Positions 9,049 through 15,970 of a DNA stretch of 22,184 bases are shown piece after piece; within the stretch, counting starts at the first letter, position 1, and each line of letters begins with the position of its first letter. Both the position numbers and the translations under genes were made by a program. The notes below the pieces were generated by a model, which saw only the letters and a program-made list of their open reading frames with translations, was not told where the DNA came from and ran no database searches. Source of the DNA: Erysipelotrichaceae bacterium (lineage in GTDB: Bacteria > Bacillota_I > Bacilli_A > Erysipelotrichales > Erysipelotrichaceae); NCBI GenBank assembly GCA_017561615.1, contig JAFZBT010000112.1:1-22184 (forward strand). The letters run 5' to 3'.

Positions 9049-11619
9049 CTACTTGACCTCCATCCAGTTGGTGCCCCAGGTGGACTGGGCCAGCAAAGGA
9101 ACCTTGAGTTCCATGGCCTGTTCCATTTCCCTTTCCACCATTTCCATGATGATCTCCCTTTCCTCAACGGGGACGTTGAGGATCAGTTCGTCGTGGATCT
9201 GCAGGATCAGCCTGCTCTTGAGGTTCTGTTTCTTCAGCTGTTCATATACGCGGATCATCGCCAGCTTGATCAGATCGGCGGCGCTGCCCTGAACGGGCGC
9301 GTTCATGGCGGCCCGCTTGCCGAATTCCCGCATGTTGTGATCGGATGAATTGATCTCCGGGATCTCTCTTCTGCGCTTCAGTATCGTGGTCACGTAGCCG
9401 TTGGCCTGGCAGTCGCTGATGGTCTTCTCCATGAACTGTCTGACCTTGGGGTATTGCTGGTAGTAACGGTCGATGAAGTCTCTGGCCATCGATACCGGGA
9501 TCTGCAGGGTCTCGGAAAGGCCGAAGGCGCTCATGCCGTAGTCAATGCCGAAGTTGATGGCCTTGGCCTGCCGGCGCATGGCTGAGGTGACATCCTGCTC
9601 GCTGACGCCGAAGATGTCCATCGCCGTCTTGGTGTGGATGTCGTAACCCTGTTTGAAGGCGTCGATCAGGTTCTGCTCATCGGCCATGTGGGCCAGAATG
9701 CGCAGCTCGACCTGCGAATAGTCGGCGCCGACCAGCACGCAGCCCTCTTCGGGTATGAAGGCGGAGCGGATCAGCTGGGATTCCTCGTTGCGCACGGAAA
9801 TGTTCTGCAGGTTGGGGTCGGAGGACGACAGCCGGCCGGTCTCGGCGATGCACTGGTTGAAGACGGTATGGATCTTGCCGTCCTTCTGAATGTATTTCTT
9901 CAGTCCGAAGGCATAGGTTGAATACAGCTTGGAATACTTGCGGTACTGCAGGATCTCCTCGATGATCGGGTGGCGGTCGGTCAGCTTGCTGAGAACCTTG
10001 ACGTCGGTGGAGCGCTTGGTGCTCTTGGTCAGCTTCAGCTCATCGTAGATGATCTCCGCCAGCTGCTTGGGCGAATTGATGTTGAACTGCCGGCCGGCCA
10101 GCTGCCAGATGCGGTTCTGATAGAACTCGATCTTCTCGCTGGTCTGTACGGCGATCTCATCGAGAGTGGCTTCGTTGCAGCGGACGCCGGTGATCTCCAT
10201 GTCGGCCAGAACGCGGGCAATGGGCAGCTCGACGTCATAGTAGAGTTCCTCCATGTCCTTCTGCCCGAGTTCCTCTTCCAGCTCTTCCGCGATGAACAAC
10301 AGCCTTGAGCACTGACGGTTGAGCAGGTCGTAGTCATCCGCCGTCTCAAAGAGGTCCAGCTGAGCGCTCTGGCTCAGGCCGCCGGCCAGCTGATAGCGGT
10401 TCAGCAGGTCGGTCAGATTCTTGACCTTGCTGTCGCACAGGAAAGCCATGATCATCAGATCACAGTTGCGACCGCCCATTTCCAGGCCCTGATCAGCCAG
10501 CAGATGGTGCCACTTCTTGATGTCGTAGACGATCTTAACCTTTTCGCCGCTCAGAAATTCCCTGACCTTTTCATCAGCCAGGAAGTCCTCCAGCTTCATG
10601 TCAAAGCCGCCGGCCTCACTGCAGAAGGCAACCAGACCTGACTGACTGTCCAGCATGATGGCGGTATGATCCTTCAGGGCTTCATCGCTGACGCGCTTAA
10701 CGGTCACATAATTCTTTTCCTGATAGCGCCGCTGCTGTTTCTGACTGGCGGTTGGCTGGCTGCTCAGATCGACGCGGTCAGCCAGCGTGCGCATGTCGTA
10801 GCGGCGGTAGAAGTCGTAGGCATCCCGGCCTTCCGGCTGATACAGGCAGCTGCTGATGTCCACGCCGATGCTCTCATCGGTAATGATGGTCGCCAGCCGC
10901 TTGCTCATAAAGGCATTGTCCTTATCAAGGATCAGGTTTTCCTGAAGCTTGCCCTTGATCTCGTCAATGTGCTCGTAGACGCCCTCAACGCTCTGGTAGT
11001 CATTTAACAGTTTGATGGCGGTCTTGTCGCCCACCTTGCGCACTCCGGGGATGTTGTCGGAGGGATCGCCGGCCAGACCCTTGAGGTCGATGATCTGCTC
11101 GGGAGTCAGGCTGAAGCGCTCTTCAACCCCGGCAGGGTCCATTTTGGCCATGTCGGTAATGCCCTTGATCATCAGCCAGACGGTGGTATTGTCGTCCACC
11201 AGCTGCAGGATGTCCTTGTCGGAAGTCAGAATGCTGATCTCGTACTGGCGGTTCTGCTTGGCCAGACAGCCGATGATGTCATCGGCTTCCAGGCCTTCCT
11301 GCTCATAACGGACGATGTGCAGGCTGTCCAGGTATTCGCGGATGACCGGGAACTGAGCGATCAGATCCGGCGGAGTTTCCTTTCTGGTACCCTTGTACTC
11401 AGGGTATTCCTTATGGCGGTAGGTGTCCCGGCCATGGTCAAAGGCCACCAGGACATACTTGGGGTCAATGTTCTTCAGAGCGCTGGAAAGCATCAGGGCA
11501 AAGCCGTAGATGGCATTGGTGGGCACGCCCGAAGACGAGGTCATCGGCTTGCCGTACGCCGTGGCATAGTAAGCCCGAAACAGCATTGAGTTACCGTCGA
11601 TCAGCAGAAGTTTTTCCAT
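9049..11619 (-). CDS. polA: DNA polymerase I
   Basis: Pol I fills gaps in repair and replaces RNA primers on Okazaki fragments. Domains in order are the 5'-nuclease (about 1-290, with LLIDGNSMLFRAYY, FDHGRDTYR, EADDIIG and GDPSDNIPGVRKVG), a 3'-5' exonuclease-like domain (about 300-470) lacking the Asp-x-Glu metal motif and so probably without proofreading, and the polymerase (about 480-856) with GRLSSSDPNLQNI, motif A ADYSQVELR (Asp633), the O-helix RRQAKAINFG and motif C QIHDE (Asp810). Residue 693, in NFGIDYG, is Asp where Ile, Leu or Val is usual. Length (856) suits the Bacillota form. GGGAAGGA lies 6 bases before the start, just after a hairpin. The stop TAG directly abuts the mutM start in the same frame. 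Confidence 0.97.
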   Translation of the reverse strand: MEKLLLIDGNSMLFRAYYATAYGKPMTSSSGVPTNAIYGFALMLSSALKNIDPKYVLVAFDHGRDTYRHKEYPEYKGTRKETPPDLIAQFPVIREYLDSLHIVRYEQEGLEADDIIGCLAKQNRQYEISILTSDKDILQLVDDNTTVWLMIKGITDMAKMDPAGVEERFSLTPEQIIDLKGLAGDPSDNIPGVRKVGDKTAIKLLNDYQSVEGVYEHIDEIKGKLQENLILDKDNAFMSKRLATIITDESIGVDISSCLYQPEGRDAYDFYRRYDMRTLADRVDLSSQPTASQKQQRRYQEKNYVTVKRVSDEALKDHTAIMLDSQSGLVAFCSEAGGFDMKLEDFLADEKVREFLSGEKVKIVYDIKKWHHLLADQGLEMGGRNCDLMIMAFLCDSKVKNLTDLLNRYQLAGGLSQSAQLDLFETADDYDLLNRQCSRLLFIAEELEEELGQKDMEELYYDVELPIARVLADMEITGVRCNEATLDEIAVQTSEKIEFYQNRIWQLAGRQFNINSPKQLAEIIYDELKLTKSTKRSTDVKVLSKLTDRHPIIEEILQYRKYSKLYSTYAFGLKKYIQKDGKIHTVFNQCIAETGRLSSSDPNLQNISVRNEESQLIRSAFIPEEGCVLVGADYSQVELRILAHMADEQNLIDAFKQGYDIHTKTAMDIFGVSEQDVTSAMRRQAKAINFGIDYGMSAFGLSETLQIPVSMARDFIDRYYQQYPKVRQFMEKTISDCQANGYVTTILKRRREIPEINSSDHNMREFGKRAAMNAPVQGSAADLIKLAMIRVYEQLKKQNLKSRLILQIHDELILNVPVEEREIIMEMVEREMEQAMELKVPLLAQSTWGTNWMEVK

Positions 11620-11637
11620 AAACAGTCCTTCCCAATG

Positions 11638-11667
11638 AACAAATAGAAGCCTTGGCCTCTATTTGTT
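11638..11667 (-). repeat. Long inverted repeat between the lipoprotein gene and polA
   Basis: A perfect 10-bp arm (11638-11647 with 11658-11667) surrounds a short GC-rich centre. It begins inside the last codons of the lipoprotein gene, includes its TAG, and ends 18 bases before the polA ATG, next to the polA ribosome binding site. The 3' arm is T-rich but no clean T-run follows. It may be a partial terminator, attenuator or mRNA-stabilising hairpin setting the polA level. Confidence 0.75.
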
Positions 11668-12630
11668 ATCCTTGAATGCTTTTTCCAGATTAGTCAGATT
11701 CTCATACATGATGGTCGTGTATGACTTGTTCTTCTTGATGTCATCGGATGACAGCCGGCTCAGCGATGAAAGCTCGATGGTCTGCAGTTCGAGATCCGTC
11801 TTGACCCGCTCATAGAGCTTCTGCATGTCGGAAGTCAGGGTGCTGTCATAGACGATGTACTTGACGCCTTCGTCCCTGATCGAAGCTTCGATGTCCTGAA
11901 GCTGCTCCTCCGTCGGCAGGGCGCCGTACTTGGAGAGGATCAGCGGATATACCTGAATGCCGTAGAGCTTCTGCCAGTTGCCGAAACTGCAGGTAACGGT
12001 GACGATCTTGATGCTGCTGAGCTTTTTGAGCTCCTGATATTCAGCGTCCATGCGCACGAAGCTCTGCTGCAGGGCGCGGAAGTTGTTTTCAAACACCAGC
12101 GTGTCTTCCGGATAGTAGCCGCACAGCCAGTCCTTGATGGTGGAAGCCATTGAGCTCATGGCGATCGGGTCCAGCCAGATGAACGGATCCTTGTGATAGG
12201 TATCGACATTGGCGAACAGTTCGCTGTCGTAATAGTCGCTCTCTTCCACGATGTATGACCCGTTGCCGACGGATACGGTGGTATAGCGCTTGAAGTCGTA
12301 GATGGCGGAGAGAGAAGCCAGGTTGATGGCCTCAAACTTGTAGTCGGTAAAGATCTCCGGATATACGTCCATGTACGGTTCCAGCTCGCCGATGTAGAGA
12401 AGCAGGGTGGTGCGGGCGAGAACGCTCTTGTAGTTTTCCACCAGGGTGGAACGCTGGATGAAAACGTCGGTGCTGAGACATTCAACATCGACCCGGTCGC
12501 CGGCCAGCGCCTCGACCAGATATTTAACGGCATAGTTGGTTACCGTTATCGTTGCCTTTTCATTGGTACAGCCGCACAGGCTGCCGGTCAGCAGGGCCGT
12601 GACCAATAATACGAGAAGTTTCCTTTTCAT
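11659..12630 (-). CDS. ZnuA/PsaA-like substrate-binding lipoprotein lacking the metal ligands
   Basis: A 323-residue secreted lipoprotein with signal peptide and lipobox LCGC (Cys21). The fold class is the cluster A-I metal-binding proteins (ZnuA, PsaA): LLLYIGELEP, the WLDP signature (HKDPFIWLDP, 147-155) and the FGNWQKLYGI block (216-225). The three histidines that bind Zn or Mn in this family are replaced by Phe57, Phe150 and Cys214, by motif alignment. No ABC ATPase or permease gene is nearby. A canonical transport role therefore looks unlikely; it may bind another ligand or be structural. It has its own extended -10 promoter, and GGAGG precedes the start. It reads in the same frame as polA, 13 codons apart. 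The fold is confident, the function unknown. Confidence 0.85.
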   Translation of the reverse strand: MKRKLLVLLVTALLTGSLCGCTNEKATITVTNYAVKYLVEALAGDRVDVECLSTDVFIQRSTLVENYKSVLARTTLLLYIGELEPYMDVYPEIFTDYKFEAINLASLSAIYDFKRYTTVSVGNGSYIVEESDYYDSELFANVDTYHKDPFIWLDPIAMSSMASTIKDWLCGYYPEDTLVFENNFRALQQSFVRMDAEYQELKKLSSIKIVTVTCSFGNWQKLYGIQVYPLILSKYGALPTEEQLQDIEASIRDEGVKYIVYDSTLTSDMQKLYERVKTDLELQTIELSSLSRLSSDDIKKNKSYTTIMYENLTNLEKAFKDNK

Positions 12631-12650
12631 AGTCCGCCTCCATCTTTTGA

Positions 12651-12659
12651 ATTATAACA
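12651..12659 (-). promoter_or_regulatory. Extended -10 promoter for the lipoprotein-polA-mutM-coaE transcript
   Basis: The minus strand reads TGTTATAAT: a perfect TATAAT (12656-12651) with the TG extension. The -35 region is poor (TTTCCT at 18 bases). Transcription would start near 12644, leaving room for the GGAGG site before the ATG at 12630. No clear separate polA promoter is seen. Confidence 0.7.
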
Positions 12660-12685
12660 TAACCGGCAGCGGGTAGGAAACTCTT

Positions 12686-13360
12686 TCAGATCATCTGATG
12701 CTCATGATAGCTGAAGTAATCGTTGAAACAGACGATGATGTGGTCCTTCAGGGGAATGGAAAGCATCTCCCCGGCCTTCTGAAGCTGAACGGTGGTCAGG
12801 TTGTCAGCCAGCGAAGGTTCGACCTGCTGGGAAGGATGGTTGTGGGCGACGATCAGCGAGGCCGCCTTAAGCTTCATGGCCTGACTGTAGATCTCGGAAG
12901 GACTGACCGTAACGCAGTTGCCGGTTCCCTGAGCCAGCCGCTGGAAGCCGGTAACGCGGTTGCGGCTGTTGAGAAAGACCGCCACGAAGTATTCTTGGTC
13001 CCGGCAGCCGATGCAGCTGCTGAGCCAGCTGATCAGTTCCCTGGGCGAGGAGATGACGTCGGACATCAGCATCTTCTGGTAATTGACCCGCTTCAGCAGT
13101 TCCAGACAGGCCATCAGTTCGCTGCCCTTGGCCAGCCCGATCCCCGGCAGCTCCATGAGCTGGTTCAGCGGCATTCCGAAAAGACCGGCCAGTCCGCCGG
13201 TCTGATTGAGGATCCCGGAAGCCAGCGCCACGGCATTCTGACCTTTCACGCCGCTGCGCAGGATCAGGGCCAGCAGTTCGCTGTCGGAAAGCGACTCGAT
13301 GCCGCTGTCCAGCGCCTTCTCCCGGGGCCTAAGGCTGCGGTCGAAGTCCTTCAGATGCAT
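12686..13360 (-). CDS. radC: RadC/YsnA-type JAMM-domain protein
   Basis: RadC-family proteins (UPF0758) have an N-terminal helix-hairpin-helix (LPGIGLAKGSEL, 71-82) and a C-terminal JAB1/MPN metalloprotease-like domain. The metal motif is visible as His173, His175, Pro176, Ser177 and Asp186 in VAHNHPS...SLADN. The historical DNA-repair role is doubtful and the biochemical function remains unsettled. Length (224) is normal. The start overlaps the stop of a 38-residue peptide gene by one base (TAATG), so translation is likely coupled to it. No independent ribosome binding site is apparent. Confidence 0.93.
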   Translation of the reverse strand: MHLKDFDRSLRPREKALDSGIESLSDSELLALILRSGVKGQNAVALASGILNQTGGLAGLFGMPLNQLMELPGIGLAKGSELMACLELLKRVNYQKMLMSDVISSPRELISWLSSCIGCRDQEYFVAVFLNSRNRVTGFQRLAQGTGNCVTVSPSEIYSQAMKLKAASLIVAHNHPSQQVEPSLADNLTTVQLQKAGEMLSIPLKDHIIVCFNDYFSYHEHQMI

Positions 13361-13476
13361 TACTTGAAGGTGATCTTCAGCTTGGCGAAGCTGAAGCTGC
13401 CGCTGGAGGAAAGCGCCAGCTTGACGATGGTGACGCCTAAGGCCAGCATGATCAGGTAAATGAACAGCTTATTCAT
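13360..13476 (-). CDS. 38-residue predicted membrane peptide upstream of radC
   Basis: I translated this short frame directly. It starts MNKLFIYLIMLALGVTIVKL and ends SFAKLKITFK. Residues 4-22 form one hydrophobic segment, probably membrane-inserted; the tail is basic and polar with a Ser-rich hinge. An AAGGAGGTGA site, fully complementary to the usual 16S 3' end, lies 6 bases before the ATG, which strongly supports translation. The TAA stop overlaps the radC ATG. It shares size and layout (N-terminal helix, basic aromatic tail) with the preceding 37-residue peptide. Function and family are unknown to me. A leader-peptide role in radC translation is possible. Confidence 0.75.
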   Translation of the reverse strand: MNKLFIYLIMLALGVTIVKLALSSSGSFSFAKLKITFK

Positions 13477-13492
13477 CTTCTCTCACCTCCTT

Positions 13493-13606
13493 CTATCTCC
13501 GCCAGCTGATGCCGAAGCCGAACAGCTTGATCCTTCCCCTATCGGACAGTACGATGCGCAGCAGAATGTAGGCCAGACCCACAAGCAGAACTTTTTCAAA
13601 CAGCAT
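13493..13606 (-). CDS. 37-residue predicted membrane peptide, first gene of the radC cluster
   Basis: I translated this short frame directly. It starts MLFEKVLLVGLAYILLRIVL and ends KLFGFGISWRR. Residues 3-20 form a hydrophobic helix, then comes a basic tail with Phe, Gly and Trp. AGGAGG lies 7 bases before the ATG, inside the 3' arm of a perfect 10-bp hairpin, so initiation may be regulated by RNA structure. The TAG stop directly abuts the ribosome binding site of the 38-residue peptide gene 16 bases on. With that gene and radC it forms a tight three-gene unit. No known family is recognised. Confidence 0.72.
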   Translation of the reverse strand: MLFEKVLLVGLAYILLRIVLSDRGRIKLFGFGISWRR

Positions 13607-13643
13607 AAGAAAACCTCCTGACCAATTATTGACGGTCAGGAGG
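13607..13643 (-). promoter_or_regulatory. Terminator-like hairpin that contains the ribosome binding site
   Basis: On the minus strand a perfect 10-bp stem (13643-13634 with 13623-13614) has a 10-base loop and is followed by TTTTCTT, the layout of an intrinsic terminator. The 3' arm contains AGGAGG, the ribosome binding site of the 37-residue peptide that begins right after the T-run. When folded, it could end the HAD transcript or mask initiation; when open, it would allow the small-peptide/radC cluster to be expressed. Confidence 0.75.
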
Positions 13644-13661
13644 CTGATTCCTAACAGGCTG

Positions 13662-14462
13662 TCAGATTATGCCGAAATGCTTCAGGGCATTGGCGATGCC
13701 GTCATCGTCAATGTCGGTGGTGATGTAGTCCGCCGCCGCCTTGGCAGTCTCGGAACCGTTGCCCATGCATACCGAGGTGCCGCACACCTGCAGCATCTCC
13801 ACGTCATTGTCGCTGTCGCCGAAGGCGATGCACTCGGAGAAGTCATAGCCCAGGATCTCGCCGATCAGCTGCTTGAGGGAATTGCCCTTGTTGACGCCCT
13901 TCTGGAAGCACTCCACCCCGCCCTTCTTGTTGGCCTTGTAGAAGAACAGGTCAGGCATGATATCCTGATACTTCATGGCCTCGTGGTTGGGTGAGAACAT
14001 GAAGCCGTCACAGGGCAGCCCGTGGGTGAGGTGGTAGTCCATGGTGGCGCTGTTGTCGTCCAGCATGTCCCTGGTGATGGCCTTGGAGACGTAGAGGTTC
14101 AGAAAGTCCTCGCCGCGCCAGTAGGCCTGCAGGGTGTCGTCGAACTTGAAGCCCAGCGGATAGTCGTCCGCCTTGCACAGCTCGATCAGCTTTTCCGTCT
14201 GCTCAAGGGTCATCGGGTGATAGGCCACCGTGGTACCGTCGCAGGTGTTGATAGAACCGCCGTTGTTCAGGACGTAGTAGTCCGCCTTAACGCGGTTTTT
14301 GACATCGCGGTGCAGAAACTTGTAGCCCCGGCCGGTAGCGACGATGATGGTCAGGTCCTTTTCCCGGGCTCTGTTGATCGCCTCGATGGCGCTTTCGGGC
14401 ACCCGGTCCTCACCGACCTTGATCAGGGTGTCGTCAACGTCGAATATCAGTGCCTTATACAT
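13662..14462 (-). CDS. Cof-type HAD-IIB family phosphatase (first copy)
   Basis: A 266-residue HAD hydrolase of the Cof subfamily, cytosolic enzymes that dephosphorylate sugar phosphates or nucleotides. Motif I is FDVDDTL (Asp8, Asp10), motif II is VATGRG, and motif IV is FGDSDNDVEML followed by GNGSE. The cap domain between is the large C2 type. AGGAGAG precedes the start, which overlaps the end of the upstream HAD gene by 8 bases. The two HAD genes share fold and layout but differ widely in sequence, so they probably act on different phosphates. Substrate is unknown. Confidence 0.93.
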   Translation of the reverse strand: MYKALIFDVDDTLIKVGEDRVPESAIEAINRAREKDLTIIVATGRGYKFLHRDVKNRVKADYYVLNNGGSINTCDGTTVAYHPMTLEQTEKLIELCKADDYPLGFKFDDTLQAYWRGEDFLNLYVSKAITRDMLDDNSATMDYHLTHGLPCDGFMFSPNHEAMKYQDIMPDLFFYKANKKGGVECFQKGVNKGNSLKQLIGEILGYDFSECIAFGDSDNDVEMLQVCGTSVCMGNGSETAKAAADYITTDIDDDGIANALKHFGII

Positions 14463-15273
14463 AATGCTCTCCTATCAGATGTTCGTTGATGAACTGGGCT
14501 ACGCCGGCCTCCCCGTCGCTCTTCAGCACCCAGGTCGCCGCCTTTCTGGCATTGACCGAGCCGTTGGCGACGCAGCCGGAGATCAGCGCGGCCTGCATCA
14601 TCTCAATGTCGTTGTCGTTGTCGCCGGTAGCCGCCAGTTCGTCAGCGGCGATACCGGCATCCTTCATGGCCTGCTGCAGGCCCCAGTACTTGTTGACGTG
14701 CCTGAGCGAAATGTCCATGACCGGACGCTGCGGCACGTTGAAGTTGTAAGCCAGGCGGTCCTTTTCGGGAATGGTATTTATGAAACTGTACATGTCCTTG
14801 TCATCGTCGAAAAACTCCAGCTGGCAGACATCGCCCTTGATGAAATTCAGGATCTTCTTGCTTATCAGCACGTCCATGTCGACGTTCTGGAAATCGTAGT
14901 CGACGATCCTGGAATAGTTGGTGGCGTAGATGAAGTTGTCCTGCATGGCGCTGAAGCCTACGCCCAGCTGTTTGGCCATGTCATGGAAATAGCGGATCTC
15001 CTTTTCGCTGAAGGACTCGCTGGCCAGCACCTTGCCGTCGGACAGGCGCACCACGTAGGCGCCGTTATGGACGATGGCATAGCCGTTATGGTTCCAGAGA
15101 TCAAACATGTCGGCCACCTCGATGATGCCGGTATAGGAACGCGAAGAAGCCAGGGCGATGATGACGCCCCGGTCCACCAGTTCCTTCATGGCGCTGATGT
15201 TTTCCTCCGGTATCCTCCCCAGCTCTTCACAGTAAAGAGTATGGTCAATGTCGGTCGCAAACATTCTGATCAT
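14455..15273 (-). CDS. Cof-type HAD-IIB family phosphatase (second copy)
   Basis: A 272-residue Cof-type HAD hydrolase. Motif I reads ATDIDHTL, with His in the place usually taken by Gly, while both catalytic aspartates are kept. Motif II is ALASSRS and motif IV is ATGDNDNDIEMM followed by VANGS. It starts behind GGAGG with its own promoter and is translated ahead of the other HAD gene, which it overlaps. Likely a cytosolic phosphatase of sugar phosphates, cofactors or nucleotides; the exact substrate cannot be told from sequence. Confidence 0.93.
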   Translation of the reverse strand: MIRMFATDIDHTLYCEELGRIPEENISAMKELVDRGVIIALASSRSYTGIIEVADMFDLWNHNGYAIVHNGAYVVRLSDGKVLASESFSEKEIRYFHDMAKQLGVGFSAMQDNFIYATNYSRIVDYDFQNVDMDVLISKKILNFIKGDVCQLEFFDDDKDMYSFINTIPEKDRLAYNFNVPQRPVMDISLRHVNKYWGLQQAMKDAGIAADELAATGDNDNDIEMMQAALISGCVANGSVNARKAATWVLKSDGEAGVAQFINEHLIGEHYV

Positions 15274-15292
15274 TTACATGTCCTCCGGCTCT

Positions 15293-15321
15293 ATTCTATA
15301 CCATCTGTCTTCCCTGGTAAA
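15293..15321 (-). promoter_or_regulatory. Promoter of the two-gene HAD operon
   Basis: On the minus strand TTTACC (15321-15316) and TAGAAT (15298-15293) are 17 bases apart, 20 bases before the start codon. The overlapping TATAGA read is an alternative -10. No terminator is evident after the nitroreductase gene, so read-through is also possible. Confidence 0.55.
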
Positions 15322-15329
15322 AGGCCGTT

Positions 15330-15851
15330 TCAGAGATCCAGGTAGACGTAGTTTTCCTTCCGCGGCTTGGCCACCGGCAGTTCACCGTCGTAATGGCCGA
15401 CGATCAGATTGCCGATGCCTTCGTAGTCGCCTTCCACGCCCCACTGCCTGAGCAGTTCTTTACCTTCCTCAGTTTCAAAGGTCTCCCGGGCCCGATGGAT
15501 CCAGCAGCTGCCCAATCCCAGAGCGGCAGCGGCGTTCATCATGTTGCCCATGACCAGCGAACCGTCGTAGACATGGGTGCGGATGTTTTTATCCGCCAGC
15601 ACGACGATCACGGTGGTGGCGCCATAGAAGGGGTGGCCGGGTTCCATACCCGCGGAGGTGCAGTTGAGCTCTTCCAGTTTCTTCAGCGTCTCGGGATTCT
15701 GAACGGCAACCATGATGGCTGACTGGCGGCCCATGCCGCTGGCGGCGAACTTGCCGGCTTCCAGGATCCTGTCAAGATCTTCCCGGCTGACTTTCTCATC
15801 CGTATAACTTCTGACGCTTCTTCTTGTTAACAGAGTTTCCAAAGCTTCCAT
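15330..15851 (-). CDS. Nitroreductase-family flavoprotein
   Basis: A 173-residue FMN-dependent oxidoreductase of the nitroreductase fold, using NAD(P)H to reduce nitro compounds, quinones or flavins. The N-terminal RRSVRSYTDEKV (10-21) gives the phosphate-binding arginines, AASGMGRQSA follows, and AAAALGLGSCWIH matches the ALGLGSCWI signature. It is a short form and acts as a cytosolic homodimer in relatives. It has its own TATAAT promoter and an AGGAAAGGA site. It is transcribed divergently from the HAD gene at 15971, sharing an intergenic region with a palindrome. The physiological substrate is unknown. Confidence 0.92.
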   Translation of the reverse strand: MEALETLLTRRSVRSYTDEKVSREDLDRILEAGKFAASGMGRQSAIMVAVQNPETLKKLEELNCTSAGMEPGHPFYGATTVIVVLADKNIRTHVYDGSLVMGNMMNAAAALGLGSCWIHRARETFETEEGKELLRQWGVEGDYEGIGNLIVGHYDGELPVAKPRKENYVYLDL

Positions 15852-15887
15852 ATGATGTTTCCTTTCCTGATCATTTCTTACACTATC

Positions 15888-15893
15888 ATTATA
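15888..15893 (-). promoter_or_regulatory. -10 element of the nitroreductase gene
   Basis: A perfect TATAAT on the minus strand lies 36 bases before the ATG, giving a leader of about 30 bases. The -35 region is weak, so an activator or the nearby palindrome could matter. Confidence 0.6.
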
Positions 15894-15924
15894 AACGCGA
15901 GGCGCCCTTATTAGAAACGAGTTG

Positions 15925-15936
15925 ACCGTTAACGGT
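15925..15936. promoter_or_regulatory. Palindromic operator candidate in the divergent region
   Basis: ACCGTTAACGGT is a perfect 12-bp palindrome framed by direct GTTGAC repeats (15921-15926 and 15935-15940). It touches the -35 of the plus-strand HAD promoter and sits about 30 bases upstream of the nitroreductase -10. A dimeric regulator bound here could affect both genes; none is encoded adjacent. Confidence 0.55.
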
Positions 15937-15964
15937 TGACTAATGCTCCTTATCAGGGTATGTT
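15936..15964 (+). promoter_or_regulatory. Promoter of the plus-strand HAD gene, predicting leaderless mRNA
   Basis: TTGACT (15936-15941) and TATGTT (15959-15964) are 17 bases apart. The expected start site (15970-15972) coincides with the ATG at 15971. No ribosome binding site precedes that ATG. Confidence 0.6.
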
Positions 15965-15970
15965 AAGCAT

